NCBI GenBank assembly: GCA_025890175.1
Contig: JANPYM010000002.1
Span: 4,240,957-4,304,956 of the forward strand
Direction of reading: 5' to 3'
DNA: 64,000 bases
Source: Ciborinia camelliae
Lineage: Eukaryota; Ascomycota; Leotiomycetes; Helotiales; Sclerotiniaceae
The notes beneath the pieces were generated by a model. That model saw nothing but the letters and a program-made list of their open reading frames with translations, was not told where the DNA came from and made no database searches. How positions within the stretch are numbered: the first letter of the stretch is position 1; every line of letters starts with the position of its first letter. Shown here piece after piece: positions 10,477 to 22,087 of the stretch. The translations under genes and the position numbers were made by a program.

Positions 10477-11401
10477 TCACTTTTTGGTTTTCCTACCAGC
10501 TTTCTTAGGTCCTGCCTTTTTCTTCTCCTCCTTTGGCTCTTCATTTTTGGATTTCTTCGCAGCGGGTTTCTCTTCCTTCTCCATCTCTTCATTGTCCTCG
10601 TCAGCTGCTTCATTCTTTCTTTTCTCTATAGCAGCCTCTTTACTCCTCTCTTCAGCAGCACCTTCTGCCTTCTCCTGTTGTCGAGCACTACTTCTCGTTC
10701 CTTGCCTTGGTTCTTTCTTTGGTTTTGCGGCCTTCACGGTGGAACTTCCTTCAGGTCTACCCCTGCCTTTCTTTCCATCATCTGCCTTCTCCTCAGCTTC
10801 TTTATCCTGAGCATTATCACCACCACTTTCTTCGTTATCACTATCCTTCCCCTCCCTGGCATGATCAAATTCAAAGGATATCTCATCTTCAGTGTCCTTC
10901 TTGGGTATTCCTCTCTTGGGTTTATCTTTGGAGCTATCTTCGTTCTCGGAATCACCTCCATCACCTCCATCATCTCGATATTTTTCTTTGGTTTTCTTAG
11001 CCTGAGGAGTGGCAGAGAGTCGGTTAAGAGACGACGCAAGTAGATATGGAAAAGGGATAGAGGAAACCCCGGATTAGATGACTTACATATGCAGCCACCT
11101 TTTCTTTACCACTACCATCTTCATTGGTTTGTTGCTTGACTTCTTTTTTTGGAGTTATGGAAGGTCTGCCATAATGTAAAGGTTCGCCTTGAAGCAGGGC
11201 CTGCCATTCAAAGAGGCTCATTCTTTGACCACTACCACCCTGGTTGTCTTCTGTTTCTGGAAGTGAGAAAGGATTGGTGACAACCAAAGGCAAGGAAGAG
11301 TTGAAAGTGGTGCGAGGAGGAAAGGAATAAGAAACTTGCTCACTTTCGGTGATTTCTTTCTTGGCTTTCGGGTCAGCTGGTTTTCTCCTGGCAGGAGGCA
11401 T
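10477..11401 (-). CDS. Charged nuclear-type protein with AT-hook-like motif
   Basis: Exons are 11401..11087 and 11001..10477 on the minus strand, joined in phase 0 at TAT|GCT. The donor is GTAAGT, the branch CTTAAC and the acceptor CTCCTCAG. The product is 279 aa, with start MPPARRKPADPKAKK. The N-terminal 100 residues include a conserved-looking block GQRMSLFEWQALLQGEPLHY. From residue 105 on it is mixed Lys/Glu/Asp with an AT-hook-like GRGRP at about 184-188, ending in a Lys-rich tail (AGPKKAGRKTKK) typical of nuclear localisation signals. A chromatin- or DNA-associated role is inferred from composition and the AT-hook; I do not recognise an orthologue. Confidence 0.8.
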
Positions 11402-12930
11402 GTTTGCGATTGTATAGTGGTAATATGAATCCAAGCTTTGGTATAGATAAATCGTCGGTGCTAATGCGTCATGAATGGGAAAGAATGCGCATGTGATACT
11501 CGTGATGTCGATTAAAAAAGGAAAAGAAAGAAGTTTTAATAGCATGATATTGTGAAAAGTAAATCAATAAAATAAACCAAGCCTGGGGAAAGTGCGAGTT
11601 TGCGGAAGAGGGGGGATCAATGTCGTTAGTGTATTGCGCCTGCCGTGGATAAAATAGGGGCTAGTCATAGGCTTGTATCAGTTGCTATGGGCATTTACTA
11701 AGGTAACCTAGTGACACTGTTGATTGATTGCAAGTTACCTAATTTCCTACCAATCAACTACAACTTGAATAAAATCTTCATATGAAAGTACCACAGGAAC
11801 AGGGAGACTTTTTTTCACTCGATTGATTTCTCTAGGAAGAACAATTGAGTTTCAATGGATGAGCCAAGAGCCATGAGAATCTGGATATGATGGACCCCCA
11901 TTGTAGACCTAGCACTTTGGGCCAGCATTCCTTTCCGAGTTCAATTCTCAATACTTCAATGGTGCAAATATCACGAGAGGTAGGAGATTCTAGACGAAGT
12001 TTTGGGTTCGCCTTCACCGCTGAAAACGCTTGAGATCAACCACTTGATTCCTTGTGGCTAGGCAGGGCCATAATGGTTGAATTGCTGCCAGCTATGTTGT
12101 TCAAGTGAGATATTCTGCCGTGAATTAGAACAAAGTTTCTACCCCAAGGGTGAGGGATGATGCGGGAAATCTACGAAAATGATTTCAAGTGGTATTTCGA
12201 GAATCGTTGAAATACCTTTGGCATGAGACTGTTTTCCAGCTCTACGGTTATTTCTACTCTCTTCTCGATATCGAAGAGCCAGAATGATATGGCGAAAAAT
12301 CAGACACTCCTGACCAGGACTCTTAGAAATTGCTGTGGTAAAAATGAGAATTTGAGGTACAAGCATGATTCTGGCACCAGTGAAAATTGTTGGAGAATCG
12401 AGGTGTGCCTTTGTAGAAGGGTCTAGGACTTTAAATTACAATGGTTTATGTACCAACCGATCCAGTGATCCGGAATAGGTTTCCTCGCGTGGTCATCATC
12501 TACTGAATCACTAAGTTGAGAGTGTTCTCTTGGACATGCCTCGAACATTAATTCGATATCAGTTCACTAGCCTACATGGGAAATTCAAAATCTGGGGAAG
12601 TTATTTGTGCATGAGATTTGCTTTCGGAGATTTCATCAAAGAGAGACATTCCCGAGAAGCTATTCAGATGAAATAGTGCATTGGATTTCATCTCACATCC
12701 ACTACGCATTTCTCGCCGTAAAAGTGTCCATGAGATTAGATGAGATTAGATGAGATGAGAATATCAGATATAAAAAAAAATAATCCCAGGCGCGCCTCGG
12801 CACGACGCGTCTCCAACAACACCTTCAACGCGTACGGTCCATGAGTCAATATATGTTCTACACAAGCCTCATGGTATAAGTGGTAATCCCAAGCATTGTT
12901 AGGAAACCTCTCAGCAATAAAGCTCTATTA
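11402..12930. other. Intergenic region, possible shared promoter
   Basis: Separates the divergent AT-hook and BTB genes. No supported gene. ACGCGT hexamers occur at about 12806 and 12829, ahead of the BTB gene; they match the yeast MluI cell-cycle box, but this may be chance. Confidence 0.4.
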
Positions 12931-13857
12931 ATGAAGAAAAAGATGGCCCATCATCTCAAATCCCAGTCCGCAAAGAAAAGGATGTCGACGGACAAAATCT
13001 ATAGGGAAAAGACATCTTATGAGGAGTATGTTTCCCAAACACAATTCATATTTAAAACTCTCCAGCACTAAATAAGCAAAAGCTAACCAAACATTTCCAG
13101 CATGCTAGATAGCCCCATAATAGACCTATACATCGGACCCAAACGCAAAAAATTCAGTATCCACCGGGGACTTCTCTGCGCCAAATCTCCCTTCTTCGCA
13201 GATATCTTCCTAAACAACGATGAGCTCAGCGAGGGAAAGGAAGACCATTACCTGCCCAAGATCAGCTCGGAGCATTTCTCCATCATAATGAAATGGTTAT
13301 ATCGGGGGACCCTGGACACGGGGTTTGAAAAGGAAGGAAACAAACCAAGTTGTGCGGCGATAGAGGTTTACGCCTTAGCACACCATTTGGGGATGACGGA
13401 GATGATGGATAAAGTATTATCTGGGCTGGGAAGGAGATATGTGGAGAAGAGGTTTTCGCCCAATGTTTATGCCATCGAGTTGGCGTTTGAGTTGACGGAA
13501 CCTTTGGGGTCTAGTGATGGAGATTGTGGATTGAGAAGGTGGATGGCGAGGTGGTATGCTATCATGCTGCTTTTTCCAGAGGGGGTAGCATCGACGGCTG
13601 GAAATGGTATCTCGGAAGATGGTTTGGCTGATTTGGGGCTGAGATTTCCGTCATTGTATCGAAGTGTGTTGGGCATTTTGAGAGGGGCTGAAGGGTGGAA
13701 AGATGTTAGGACTAAATTTTATGAAGAGAAGATTTGTTCGTTTCATGAGCATGAAGCCGGGGATAAGAGCTGTGAGGATGCTGGAAAGTTTTGGGGTATC
13801 TTCAGAAGCAAGGAAGCGGAGGCTGGGTGGATGTCAGTGAGTAGAGGGGGAATTTAA
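12931..13857 (+). CDS. BTB/POZ domain protein
   Basis: Exons are 12931..13025 and 13101..13857. The donor is GTATGT, the branch GCTAAC (13081) and the acceptor TTCCAG. The split codon GA|C gives Glu-Asp-Met-Leu-Asp, so the ATG at 13102 is internal. The start at 12931 is the first ATG of the frame; 12943 or 12985 are possible. About 283 aa. The BTB fold is shown by PIIDLYIGPKRKKFSIHRGL, LLCAKSPFFADIF (the usual shells-up core), LPKISSEHFSIIMKWLYRG and EVYALAHHLGMTEMMDKVL. The rest is a helical tail without a MATH, Kelch or BACK domain that I can name. Many fungi have large families of such BTB proteins, some acting as Cullin-3 adaptors; here the role is unknown. Confidence 0.88.
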
Positions 13858-14621
13858 GGGGAAATTTATATACAGGTTATATTTATGACGGCGCATTGGA
13901 TGGAAAGGTGTGGCATATAGGTTAGTGAGCATGGCGTCCATATGATGTTTCGAGTACTGGATATATTCAGAGAATAAGATACCCATCCCGTTCAATTCAA
14001 ATGTTTATATGTGGGACGACAATATGGATCCAAGTCACTTTCACATATGAGTAGCCATTCCTAAATATGCATCACCTAACGCTTGTTGCTGGTAGGACGA
14101 CCAGTAGGACGACCAGCAAGACGGCCAGCAAGACGTATTTGAGCCTCAAATACACATACCAACTGCTCCCAGGCTCATCAAAGCTTATGTAGCAATTATG
14201 GTTAGGTAAAGTTCCACCCCAAGTTATGCTTTTGAAAGGGTTCAATGGGCAGAACAGGTCGCTTCTTTCCGCTACTGCTTGTTCTGGGACGTTATACAAA
14301 ATATTCAGCAATCAAGACGGTACAAGTTCTTAAAATCGTCCTTCATTAGGGTGGAAACCTTGGTCTATAAACAGATTAATCATCCCACCAATATGGACTG
14401 CACAAACCAATATAAACTGCACAAACGCACTGATATCGTTCCCAAGCAGCGCAAAGAGGGGAGAGTTTCGCAGTCGCAATAAGAGCACCAAATAAAAAGT
14501 ATCTCCATGTCGTAACATTTAGAAGCCAGTCACCCCACGCCTACAGACCAATCCTAATAAGTGTGGTCCTACGAAAATCATGCCCCCTCCCAATCCATAA
14601 TCCTTTATAACCCAATTTCCT
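13858..14621. other. Intergenic region between convergent genes
   Basis: Contains 3' UTRs. A short degenerate tandem repeat (unit near GTAGGACGACCA/GCAAGACGGCCA) lies at about 14092-14132. No gene is seen. Confidence 0.5.
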
Positions 14622-15272
14622 TTACTTCTTGGCTGGGTACTTGGTCTTGAAAAGGTATGAACTCAAGTAATAATCTCCCACGGCCAAAACTCCTACAACA
14701 CCAGCCCATGCGCCCACAACCTTCCAAGTCAACTCCCCCCTTGCGTACTTTTGATATGCTCCGAATCCCAACCCAGTGCTCAACGCCGCAACCGCAATCG
14801 CATTTCCAATCACTACAGGGTTATCGCTGTTCTCTTGAACACGGCTCTTCCCCTTCTTTGATTTCTTGGCAGCGGCATCCTTTGCGGATTGGATCTTGGC
14901 CTCAATTTGTTCGGCTTCTTTCTCGAGACGGTTGGCTTGTGTTTCGGTTTGGACTGGTTGTGACTGGAAATCCGAGGGAACAGTATGTACAGAGTCGGTA
15001 TCGACATCAATTAGGGAGGAGGTGGAGGCACTTTCGGTGGGGACAATAGATGGTGGGGCAGGAGCACGTTTCTGTGGCGGAACGATTAGTTCTTGGCCTG
15101 AATGAGTAGTAAATACTGTCCGGGTACGGAGAGGTAGAAAGGGTTCCTTTGATGATGATGAGAAAGAAAACAGTGGTGAGAGAATATAAAGTAAATGGAG
15201 GAGCCAAGGGGATTAACGTACCTCCTCATCAGTCTGTTGTGGACCTGAAGCTGCTGCTTGTGCGTAAGACAT
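14622..15272 (-). CDS. OM14-like mitochondrial outer-membrane protein
   Basis: Minus-strand gene starting MSYAQAAASGP at 15272. The second coding exon is 15097..14622. The first exon most likely ends at 15218 with an unusual donor GTTAAT, because the stronger-looking GTACGT at 15221 would put a stop codon right after the acceptor CATTCAG. That gives 176 aa. The N-terminal half is polar with conserved-looking TESASTSSLIDVDTDSVHTV, then a charged helix (ETQANRLEKEAEQIEAKI). The C-terminus has two hydrophobic segments (VVIGNAIAVAALSTGLGFGA and KVVGAWAGVVGVLAVGDYYL) and a basic end. This matches the C-terminal domain of OM14, the yeast outer-membrane receptor for cytosolic ribosomes via NAC. The family call is firm from motif layout; the exact splice donor is not. 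Confidence 0.82.
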
Positions 15273-15977
15273 CTTGGGGATAACGGGTTGGTAAGATATG
15301 GGTGAGTGTGTGGGTGGGTGTGTGGGTGAGTCGGTGGGTGTAAGGTTTGCGAGTACAGTATTGTCGAGGAGATGGATATCAAGAGGAAGGTTACTTCGAT
15401 GATGAGAAACTGATCAAATCGAATGAGTGAATGATAAAAAGTTGTTTGTGTTTATTCTGAGAACAAGGAAACATGTGAGAAACTGGGAAGATTTCAATGG
15501 CCCAGTGTGGCTGAAGCTTGATGTCGCTTAGAGTGGACCTTGAAGGAGAGGGAGAAATTCCATATGTTGACGTAGGCGGCTCAAATGAGATGAAATGAGA
15601 AGTGGATCTAGATTTTGGTATAAAGTACTGACAGTGCGTGATTCAAGTGTTCAATGTTACTTGGAGTGGTTCGACTCGATATGCGAATGGGAGGGATTTT
15701 GGTAACTTATATCGAAGAGTCCGGTACAGCATTGAGGATAGATGCAACAAGTCTTATATATAATAGAACGGGTGGTTCTTGTGATCAAAAACGTCCGAGT
15801 CTAGGGATGGGAACAAAGAATCGTATCTCAAAGACCAAAAACGATCAGCATGTTTATATAGCGGTACTATGTACAGTATACAAGTGTAACCCAATGCCCA
15901 ATGCCCAATGCTCAATGCTCAATGCTTTTGTCTTTTATTATATTTAGTTAGTACAATAAAATTACAATCTATAGGAC
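15273..15977. other. Intergenic region
   Basis: Upstream region of the OM14-like gene with a GGGTGTGTGGGTGAG-type simple repeat (about 15299-15340) and 3' flank of MIA40. A short repeat of CCCAATGCTCAATGC lies near 15890-15925. No gene is supported. Confidence 0.5.
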
Positions 15978-17032
15978 TTATTTTTTGGACGTAGCATCAT
16001 GAGCAGCCTTTGGGACTAACTCCCCCCCTTCATCCCCCGAGTTTTGTGCAGGTTCTGGCATCGTTGGTGTTGATATCTCCGAACGTTTCTCTTCTGTCGG
16101 CCTCGATTTTGGCTCGGTAGCCTTTTGTGTCGTTGGTGTTAATGGCTCCAAGGATTTCTCTTCTGACCCTTTGGACACTGGAGCTTTTTTTGTCGATTGC
16201 TTGGACGTGTCCGAAGTATCTTCCTCTAATCCCTTTGCCGCCTCTCTAGCTCGAAGCTCCTCCTCTACCTCAGCCTCATCATCTTCCAACTGCGATGCAT
16301 ACATCTCTGGATGTTCTCGGAAGCAGTCTTGCATTCCCCTAAAAATTATTAGTAATGAACTATATGAGACTCCAGATCCGCGAACTTACTTGAACTTTTC
16401 TATACATTCAACCCCCTTTGGCTCCTCTTTTGAATAAACAAAACAGCTGAAGGCAGCTTTGAACTCTTCTCCGCAAGGTCCATGTGCCATACCTCCCAGG
16501 CAAGGACAATCCCAATTGATTTCCCCAGTTTCCGGATTAAATGCACCTTGTTGACCAGCTTCATCTTCTAATCCTTCCAACTCCCCTTCCTCCTCGGCTC
16601 CATCTTCTGCGACAACTGTTTTCGCGGCAGATTCGTGTTCCCTTTTATCTTGTTCTGCTGCGGCTTGTGCTTGTCGCTTTCGTTTTTCCTCAACTACTGC
16701 ATCAACAGTGGCCAAATCTGATTCTCGAACTCTGTGTATCGATTCGTCTAGCTTTTCAATTGCTGCCATTCCAATCAGCATCTTCTTGAGAATCGCCCCT
16801 TAAATGCCAGTATTCTCCTACCTTCCGGTTCCTCGGCGAAAACATTGCTTGTATTATACCAATATATTCCTGCTCCTGCCAATGCCCATCTTGCAACACT
16901 GCTTTTCCAAGTCCGGGACTTTTGTGAGGGTGGTGCTGTGCTTAAAAATCGTCGCGCGGAAGTCGTATTGATGACAGATTTGGACTGCGGTAATGTCCGT
17001 CTCGGCGCAGCTCGTAGAACTGACTTATACAT
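15978..17032 (-). CDS. MIA40: Mia40, intermembrane-space disulfide import receptor
   Basis: Exons on the minus strand are 17032..16822, 16762..16390 and 16338..15978 (314 aa). Donors are GTAGGA and GTAAGT; acceptors are GGCAG and TTTTAG. All phases close. Mia40 oxidises imported small Cys-rich proteins in the mitochondrial intermembrane space and is itself reoxidised by Erv1. The N-terminus is a basic presequence ([19 protein letters not shown]) followed by a membrane anchor ([15 protein letters not shown]). The catalytic CPC is at about 156-158 (WDCPCLGG). Twin CX9C helices use Cys at about 167/177 and 190/200 ([22 protein letters not shown]). The second CX9C is assembled across the exon 2/3 junction. 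The acidic, Ser/Thr/Lys-rich tail is longer than in yeast, as in other filamentous fungi. Divergent from THI80. Confidence 0.96.
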
Positions 17033-17481
17033 GGTGGGATACTTTTGAAGCAAGACAGTAAAACGAGAACGCCAACGTAATGGTAAAAAAGGGAAAGACG
17101 GAAGGACGGAAAGCTCAGAGTCAAATTGTCAATATTGAAGCTCTATTTGTAAGCATCTCCAGATTTTCGGAACCACCGAATAGATCCGATCAGAAATCCA
17201 GAAAATACAAAGATCATGTGATTTACGATAAGATAAGATATGATTCCAAGTCTCGACTTTCTCCTTGCACCAGCCAAATTATTTCCGTGTTTTGTTGCTT
17301 TCTCACCGTAGCCCTTCATGATAATACCATCGAGTTGCTTTGACTGCCGGAGGTAGTCCCTTTCTTCTCTTTGTTGAGACTTTACAAGCCTGGACGGCTA
17401 ATAAGGGCTGACTTCGCCTCGACGTTTACAAACCTTTCCAAGGGCTTCACGACGGACACCCTCGAAACGCCGGTGAAGATC

Positions 17482-18381
17482 ATGGGCTCGCAAGATGTAG
17501 TAACCTGGCGTCCTGCTGATATATTCTCTGATACCCCAGCCGATCATAAGGAATTCGCACTCATTGTCCTAAATCAACCTCTGGAGCTCCCTTCTAAAAT
17601 CTATAAGAAGCTATGGGATAATGCTGCATACCACATCGCGGCTGACGGTGGCGCAGACCAGGTGTATGAGAAGAACCACAAGGCACCTTTCAATACGGAT
17701 TTTCCAGATCCAGCCCTCGAAGATGAAAAAAAAGATAAAGATCATCTTGATATTGATACTATCATTGGCGACTTCGATTCCATGTCCCCCAACCTCTTCA
17801 AGTATTTTGAGGATAATGGTACTGAAATCATTAGAGATGGTGATCAATATTCTACGGATTTTACCAAAGCAGTGCGATACGTCAAAACCTTTGAGCAACC
17901 AGCCGGCTCGGAAAGGACCCCACCATGTCTCCATCGTCAGAAGAGACTAGAGAAACTCAAGCAACTACCTAGACCTCTCGATATTATTTGTCTTGGCGGC
18001 TTAGGAGGAAGAGTTGATCAAGCCCTCTCACAACTTCATCATCTTTATATGTTTCAGCAAGAGCCGAACTATTCCAAGGGCAAAATGTACCTGGTTTCTA
18101 GTGAAGCGATTACTTTTGTCCTTAAGGCTGGAAAACACAAGATAAAGATCAAGGAAGAGGGCAGATTGTTAAAATTGGGGAAGCACATTGGGATTTTGCC
18201 AGTCAAGGAGCCTTCAGTAATTACCACGCAGGGCTTAGAATGGGATGTGACTGATTGGAAGACGGAGTTTGGGGGTGAAATGAGTACCAGCAACCATGCG
18301 AGGGAGGACTGGGCGACGATTGAAACGACGAAGGATGTCGTTTTTACGATTGATTTCGTTCTCAACAAGATGGATGGATGA
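17482..18381 (+). CDS. THI80: Thiamine pyrophosphokinase
   Basis: Converts thiamine plus ATP to thiamine diphosphate and AMP. The frame is open upstream to a TTG at 17371, but the first ATG is at 17482 (MGSQDVVTW), giving 299 aa. Motifs in order: DGGADQ (55-60), IIGDFDSM (95-101, catalytic/metal-binding Asp), QYSTDFTKAV (122-131), CLGGLGGRVDQALS (about 170-183), and the C-terminal beta domain with thiamine-binding motif including STSNHAREDW. No intron is seen. About 450 bp separate it from the divergent MIA40 start, so the two probably share a promoter region. I looked for a TPP riboswitch in that leader and saw none. Confidence 0.95.
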   Translation: MGSQDVVTWRPADIFSDTPADHKEFALIVLNQPLELPSKIYKKLWDNAAYHIAADGGADQVYEKNHKAPFNTDFPDPALEDEKKDKDHLDIDTIIGDFDSMSPNLFKYFEDNGTEIIRDGDQYSTDFTKAVRYVKTFEQPAGSERTPPCLHRQKRLEKLKQLPRPLDIICLGGLGGRVDQALSQLHHLYMFQQEPNYSKGKMYLVSSEAITFVLKAGKHKIKIKEEGRLLKLGKHIGILPVKEPSVITTQGLEWDVTDWKTEFGGEMSTSNHAREDWATIETTKDVVFTIDFVLNKMDG

Positions 18382-19378
18382 AATACATTTGATGGGAACA
18401 AGTCATTCGATAATTGCCTAGATTGCGGATTTGCCCAATACTCCAAGGCAGCATCCAAAGCATGGGAATCCTTTTTGTTTACGAACCCCTCCATAGTACA
18501 ATTCCTACCATACCGCCGCTTCACCATACAGGATGGGCAATCCCCTCAACACTGCCGGTACTCCTTAGTCTCGCGTATTATCTATATGCGCGCCTCTTGA
18601 CCCTCTGCTACTTGTCTAGTTGCAGACACCTATAAAATTAAAATTCGTGCCATACTCTTCATACACCTACACCTTTTGTCTTCTTGCTGGTGTCTTGCCG
18701 ACTATCCACAAAGAGATGCCTAGGTAGGTATCGACAACATACATCGACTCACATGGTAAAATTCCGTAAATGATTAAATTCCCAACAAGAGGATGGGTAT
18801 GATTTGGGAAGATGTTTTTTTCATCATATTGATACTGATACACCGTATTGATATCAATGATCGTGCCCCCCTGATTATGATATGATCAGTCTCCATCCAG
18901 CGCGTCCCTTTTCTCCTTCTCCACGAAATCCCCATCCATCCATGCAAGTTGCCCCTCCCTAAACTACTTAGGGTTTAGTGTTGAGTGTCAACGCTACTTA
19001 CCTCACCTATCACGCACGATAAGCCCATAAGCCCGCCTTCCCGATAAGCATTGATGCAGGTGCCCCCCAACACCAAATTTTATTTTTCTTCACCATATAA
19101 GGTTTTTTTCTTTGAGACTCACATTAATTATCACGTGCAAAGTATTGATTATTCTCAAATTCTTTCCTCTCCTCTCCTCTCCTCTCATATTATTATTACC
19201 TACTCAAGTTGATCCAACCTTGACTCCTCACCCCCCCACTCACCCAGACTTCTCTTCCTAATTCCCCCACTTATTTTTTCTCTTCCTAACCCTAACATTT
19301 TTTTCCTTCGGTCTCATATTCTCACGACTCTCATTCAATCCTACCTAGCAACTCTCACCTACCCTTCCTCACGTCAAA
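18382..19378. other. GUA1 promoter and leader, with telomere-repeat-like palindrome
   Basis: Pyrimidine-rich upstream region, with C/T-rich tracts at about 19165-19190 and 19220-19300 as in many highly expressed fungal genes. At 18957-18978 an inverted repeat combines CCCTAAAC and TTAGGGTTTAG. CCTAACCCTAAC also occurs at about 19285. Nothing coding is seen. Confidence 0.5.
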
Positions 19379-21085
19379 ATGGCTTCCACACAGTCTGCCG
19401 CGGAGGTTGAACCTCACAAGGTTTACGATACAATCCTCACTTTGGATTTTGGCTCCCAATACACTCATCTCATCACCAGACGTTTACGCGAACTCAATGT
19501 TTACTCCGAAATGCTTCCGTGCACCCAAAAGCTTGCAGATCTCGACTGGAAGCCAAAAGGAATTATTTTGTCTGGAGGACCATACTCAGTATACGAAGAT
19601 GGTGCGCCACATGTCGACCCCGCATACTTCGAACTTGGAGTTCCCATTCTTGGAATATGTTACGGATTGCAAGAGATTGCGTATAGAATCAGCAAAGACA
19701 ACGTTATTGCTGGCACAGCCCGCGAATACGGACATGCCGACTTGAAGGCAAAGAAAATTGATAATGGACATGTGGACCGATTATTCGCAGGATTGGAGGA
19801 TGATGTGAAGGTGTGGATGAGCCATGGTGATAAATTGGCTGCATTGCCAGAAGGGTTCCATACTATTGCTACAACTCAGAATTCCGAGTATGCAGCAATT
19901 GCACATGAAAGCCAACACATTTATGGTACGGAGATCTAGGATTACTCTTATGAGCAATCGTGCCTTCCATGAAATGAAACTAACTCCATTTTAGGTCTTC
20001 AATTCCACCCTGAGGTTACTCACACCGAAAATGGTATTCAACTCCTCAAGAACTTCGCTGTCGGTATCTGCGGGGCCCAAACAAACTGGACAATGGCAAA
20101 ATTCGTGGATCAAGAGATCGCCAGAATCCGCAAATTGGTTGGAGAGAAGGGTCAAGTTCTGGGTGCGGTTAGTGGAGGAGTTGATTCAACTGTCGCGGCC
20201 AAATTAATGCATGAGGCTATTGGAGACCGATTCCATGCCGTTCTTGTCAACAACGGTGTTATGCGATTGAACGAGTGCGAGCAAGTACGAAAGACATTGA
20301 CAGAAAATCTGGGCATCAACTTGATCGTGGCAGATGCATCGGAACAATTCCTTGATGGCTTAGCAGGACTCGATGACCCAGAAGCAAAGAGAAAGTTCAT
20401 TGGAGGAAAGTTCATCGATGTTTTCGAGGCTGAAGCCAAAAAGATTGAAGACGCAGCCGCCAACTCGGACAAGGCAGGCAAGATCGAATTCTTCTTGCAA
20501 GGAACTTTATACCCGGATGTTATTGAAAGTATTTCTTTCAAGGGACCTTCCGCAACCATCAAAACCCATCACAATGTCGGTGGTCTCCCTAAACGTATGA
20601 CAGAAGGTCAAGGACTCAAACTTATCGAACCTTTGAGAGAATTATTCAAGGATGAGGTTAGACAATTGGGACGAGAGTTGGGTATTGCGCATGAACTTGT
20701 TATGCGTCATCCTTTCCCAGGCCCTGGTATTGCCATTCGTGTTCTGGGAGAAGTTACCCGGGAACGTGTTGAGATGGCCCGAAAAGCCGATAACATCTTT
20801 ATTTCCATGATCAGAGAGGCAGGCCTCTATGATAACATTGGGCAAGCATTCGCGGCCATTGATCCAAGTAGAGCAGTGGGTGTTATGGGTGACAAGAGAA
20901 TGTATGGAAACATTGTCATCTTGAGAGCAGTTCAGACGACCGATTTCATGACTGCCATCGCCTATCCCTTTGAGAATGCATTCTTGTCCAGAGTCTCTAC
21001 GAGAATTATCAATGAAGTTCATGGTGTCTGCAGAGTGGTATATGATTACACCAGCAAGCCTCCCGGAACTATTGAGTTAGAGTAA
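19379..21085 (+). CDS. GUA1: GMP synthase (glutamine-hydrolysing)
   Basis: Converts XMP to GMP using ATP and glutamine, the last step of GMP synthesis. Exons are 19379..19925 and 19995..21085, split codon G|GT (Gly). The donor is GTACGG, the branch AACTAAC and the acceptor TTTTAG. The product is 545 aa, slightly longer than the yeast enzyme. The class I glutamine amidotransferase domain comes first ([30 protein letters not shown], nucleophile Cys94 in GICYG, His187/Glu189 in FHPEVTH). The ATP-pyrophosphatase domain follows with P-loop SGGVDS at about 242-247, then [11 protein letters not shown] and the C-terminal dimerisation domain ([16 protein letters not shown], ending PPGTIELE). The intron lies within the amidotransferase catalytic motif region. 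All catalytic residues are present. Confidence 0.97.
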
Positions 21086-22087
21086 ATGTTGGTTGGGGTC
21101 TTTTATGTTTAGGCGTTACTTTGGTACAATACATGGGTACATACATACCGTTAGAATTATAGATACTCAAAATCGGCATAGAAGAATACCAAAAAGAGAT
21201 CGAAGATATGGGTTAAATAATGCAAATCGTGATTAGATGATGTGAGATGAATGTTTTGAAATTGCAGACCGAGATTCTGCATAGGCATGGGCATGGATAT
21301 GGGCTTATTCAATAGAAGGGAGGGGAAGGGAGGGGAAGGGAAGGGAAGGGAAATAATGGCAAGTCATGAGATACGACGAGTAAGTAGTTGAGAGACCGAG
21401 GTGAGATGGATATTGAGATACCGACCTTAGGAAGACATAAGGGGAAAACAGGAAAGCATCTGGATATTGTAGATACGGATATGGATATCTATGTATGTAT
21501 GAATGAATGATTGATTGATCAACATTTGGAAATAATTAAAAGTCCAATCCAATCTAATGTAATGTAATGTAAATTATTATTGTGAATACTAGGTTTATAC
21601 ATAGAGGTACCTAGGTAGGTAGGTAAGGTAGGTAGGTATTTATAAATACAAAATACAAAATACAAAACACGGATGGGTGGATTGATGGATGAAAAATTGT
21701 CTGTAGATGCGAATCTTTCATTCATTTATTCATTCGGTCTTTCTTATATCCCATCCTTTTTTCTTCTCTTTTCTTTTCATCGTGATGGAATTTTCAGCCA
21801 GCCCTCATGTCCCGCCTCGCCTCGCCTCGTCTTGTCTATAAATCCTGCTTGGATGCACACACACTCTCTCATTTGATCACGTTCCCTGACTTTTCTTTTC
21901 TTCTCCCAAATATTCGAAAACCATTGGTATCTAGCTCGACCAGAAATCCTCATCCCGTCATCAGACGGTCTCTATTATGCTACCTTACCCAATACCGCTC
22001 AAAAAACAAAAACAAAAACAAATGTCGCGATTGATCATGTAAAATGAAAAGAGAGAGATGTGAAATGTGAAATGCGAGATGTTGAAT
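21086..22087. other. Convergent intergenic region with G-rich tract
   Basis: Holds the 3' UTRs of GUA1 and the aspartic protease. A G-rich run (repeated GGGA/GGGGA) at about 21317-21351 is a strong quadruplex-type motif. A TACCTAGGTAGGTAGGTA stretch lies at about 21606-21640. No gene is seen. Confidence 0.5.

Noticed and set aside
17033..17481. TPP riboswitch in the THI80 leader
   Set aside because: The conserved CUGAGA and partner motifs were not seen.
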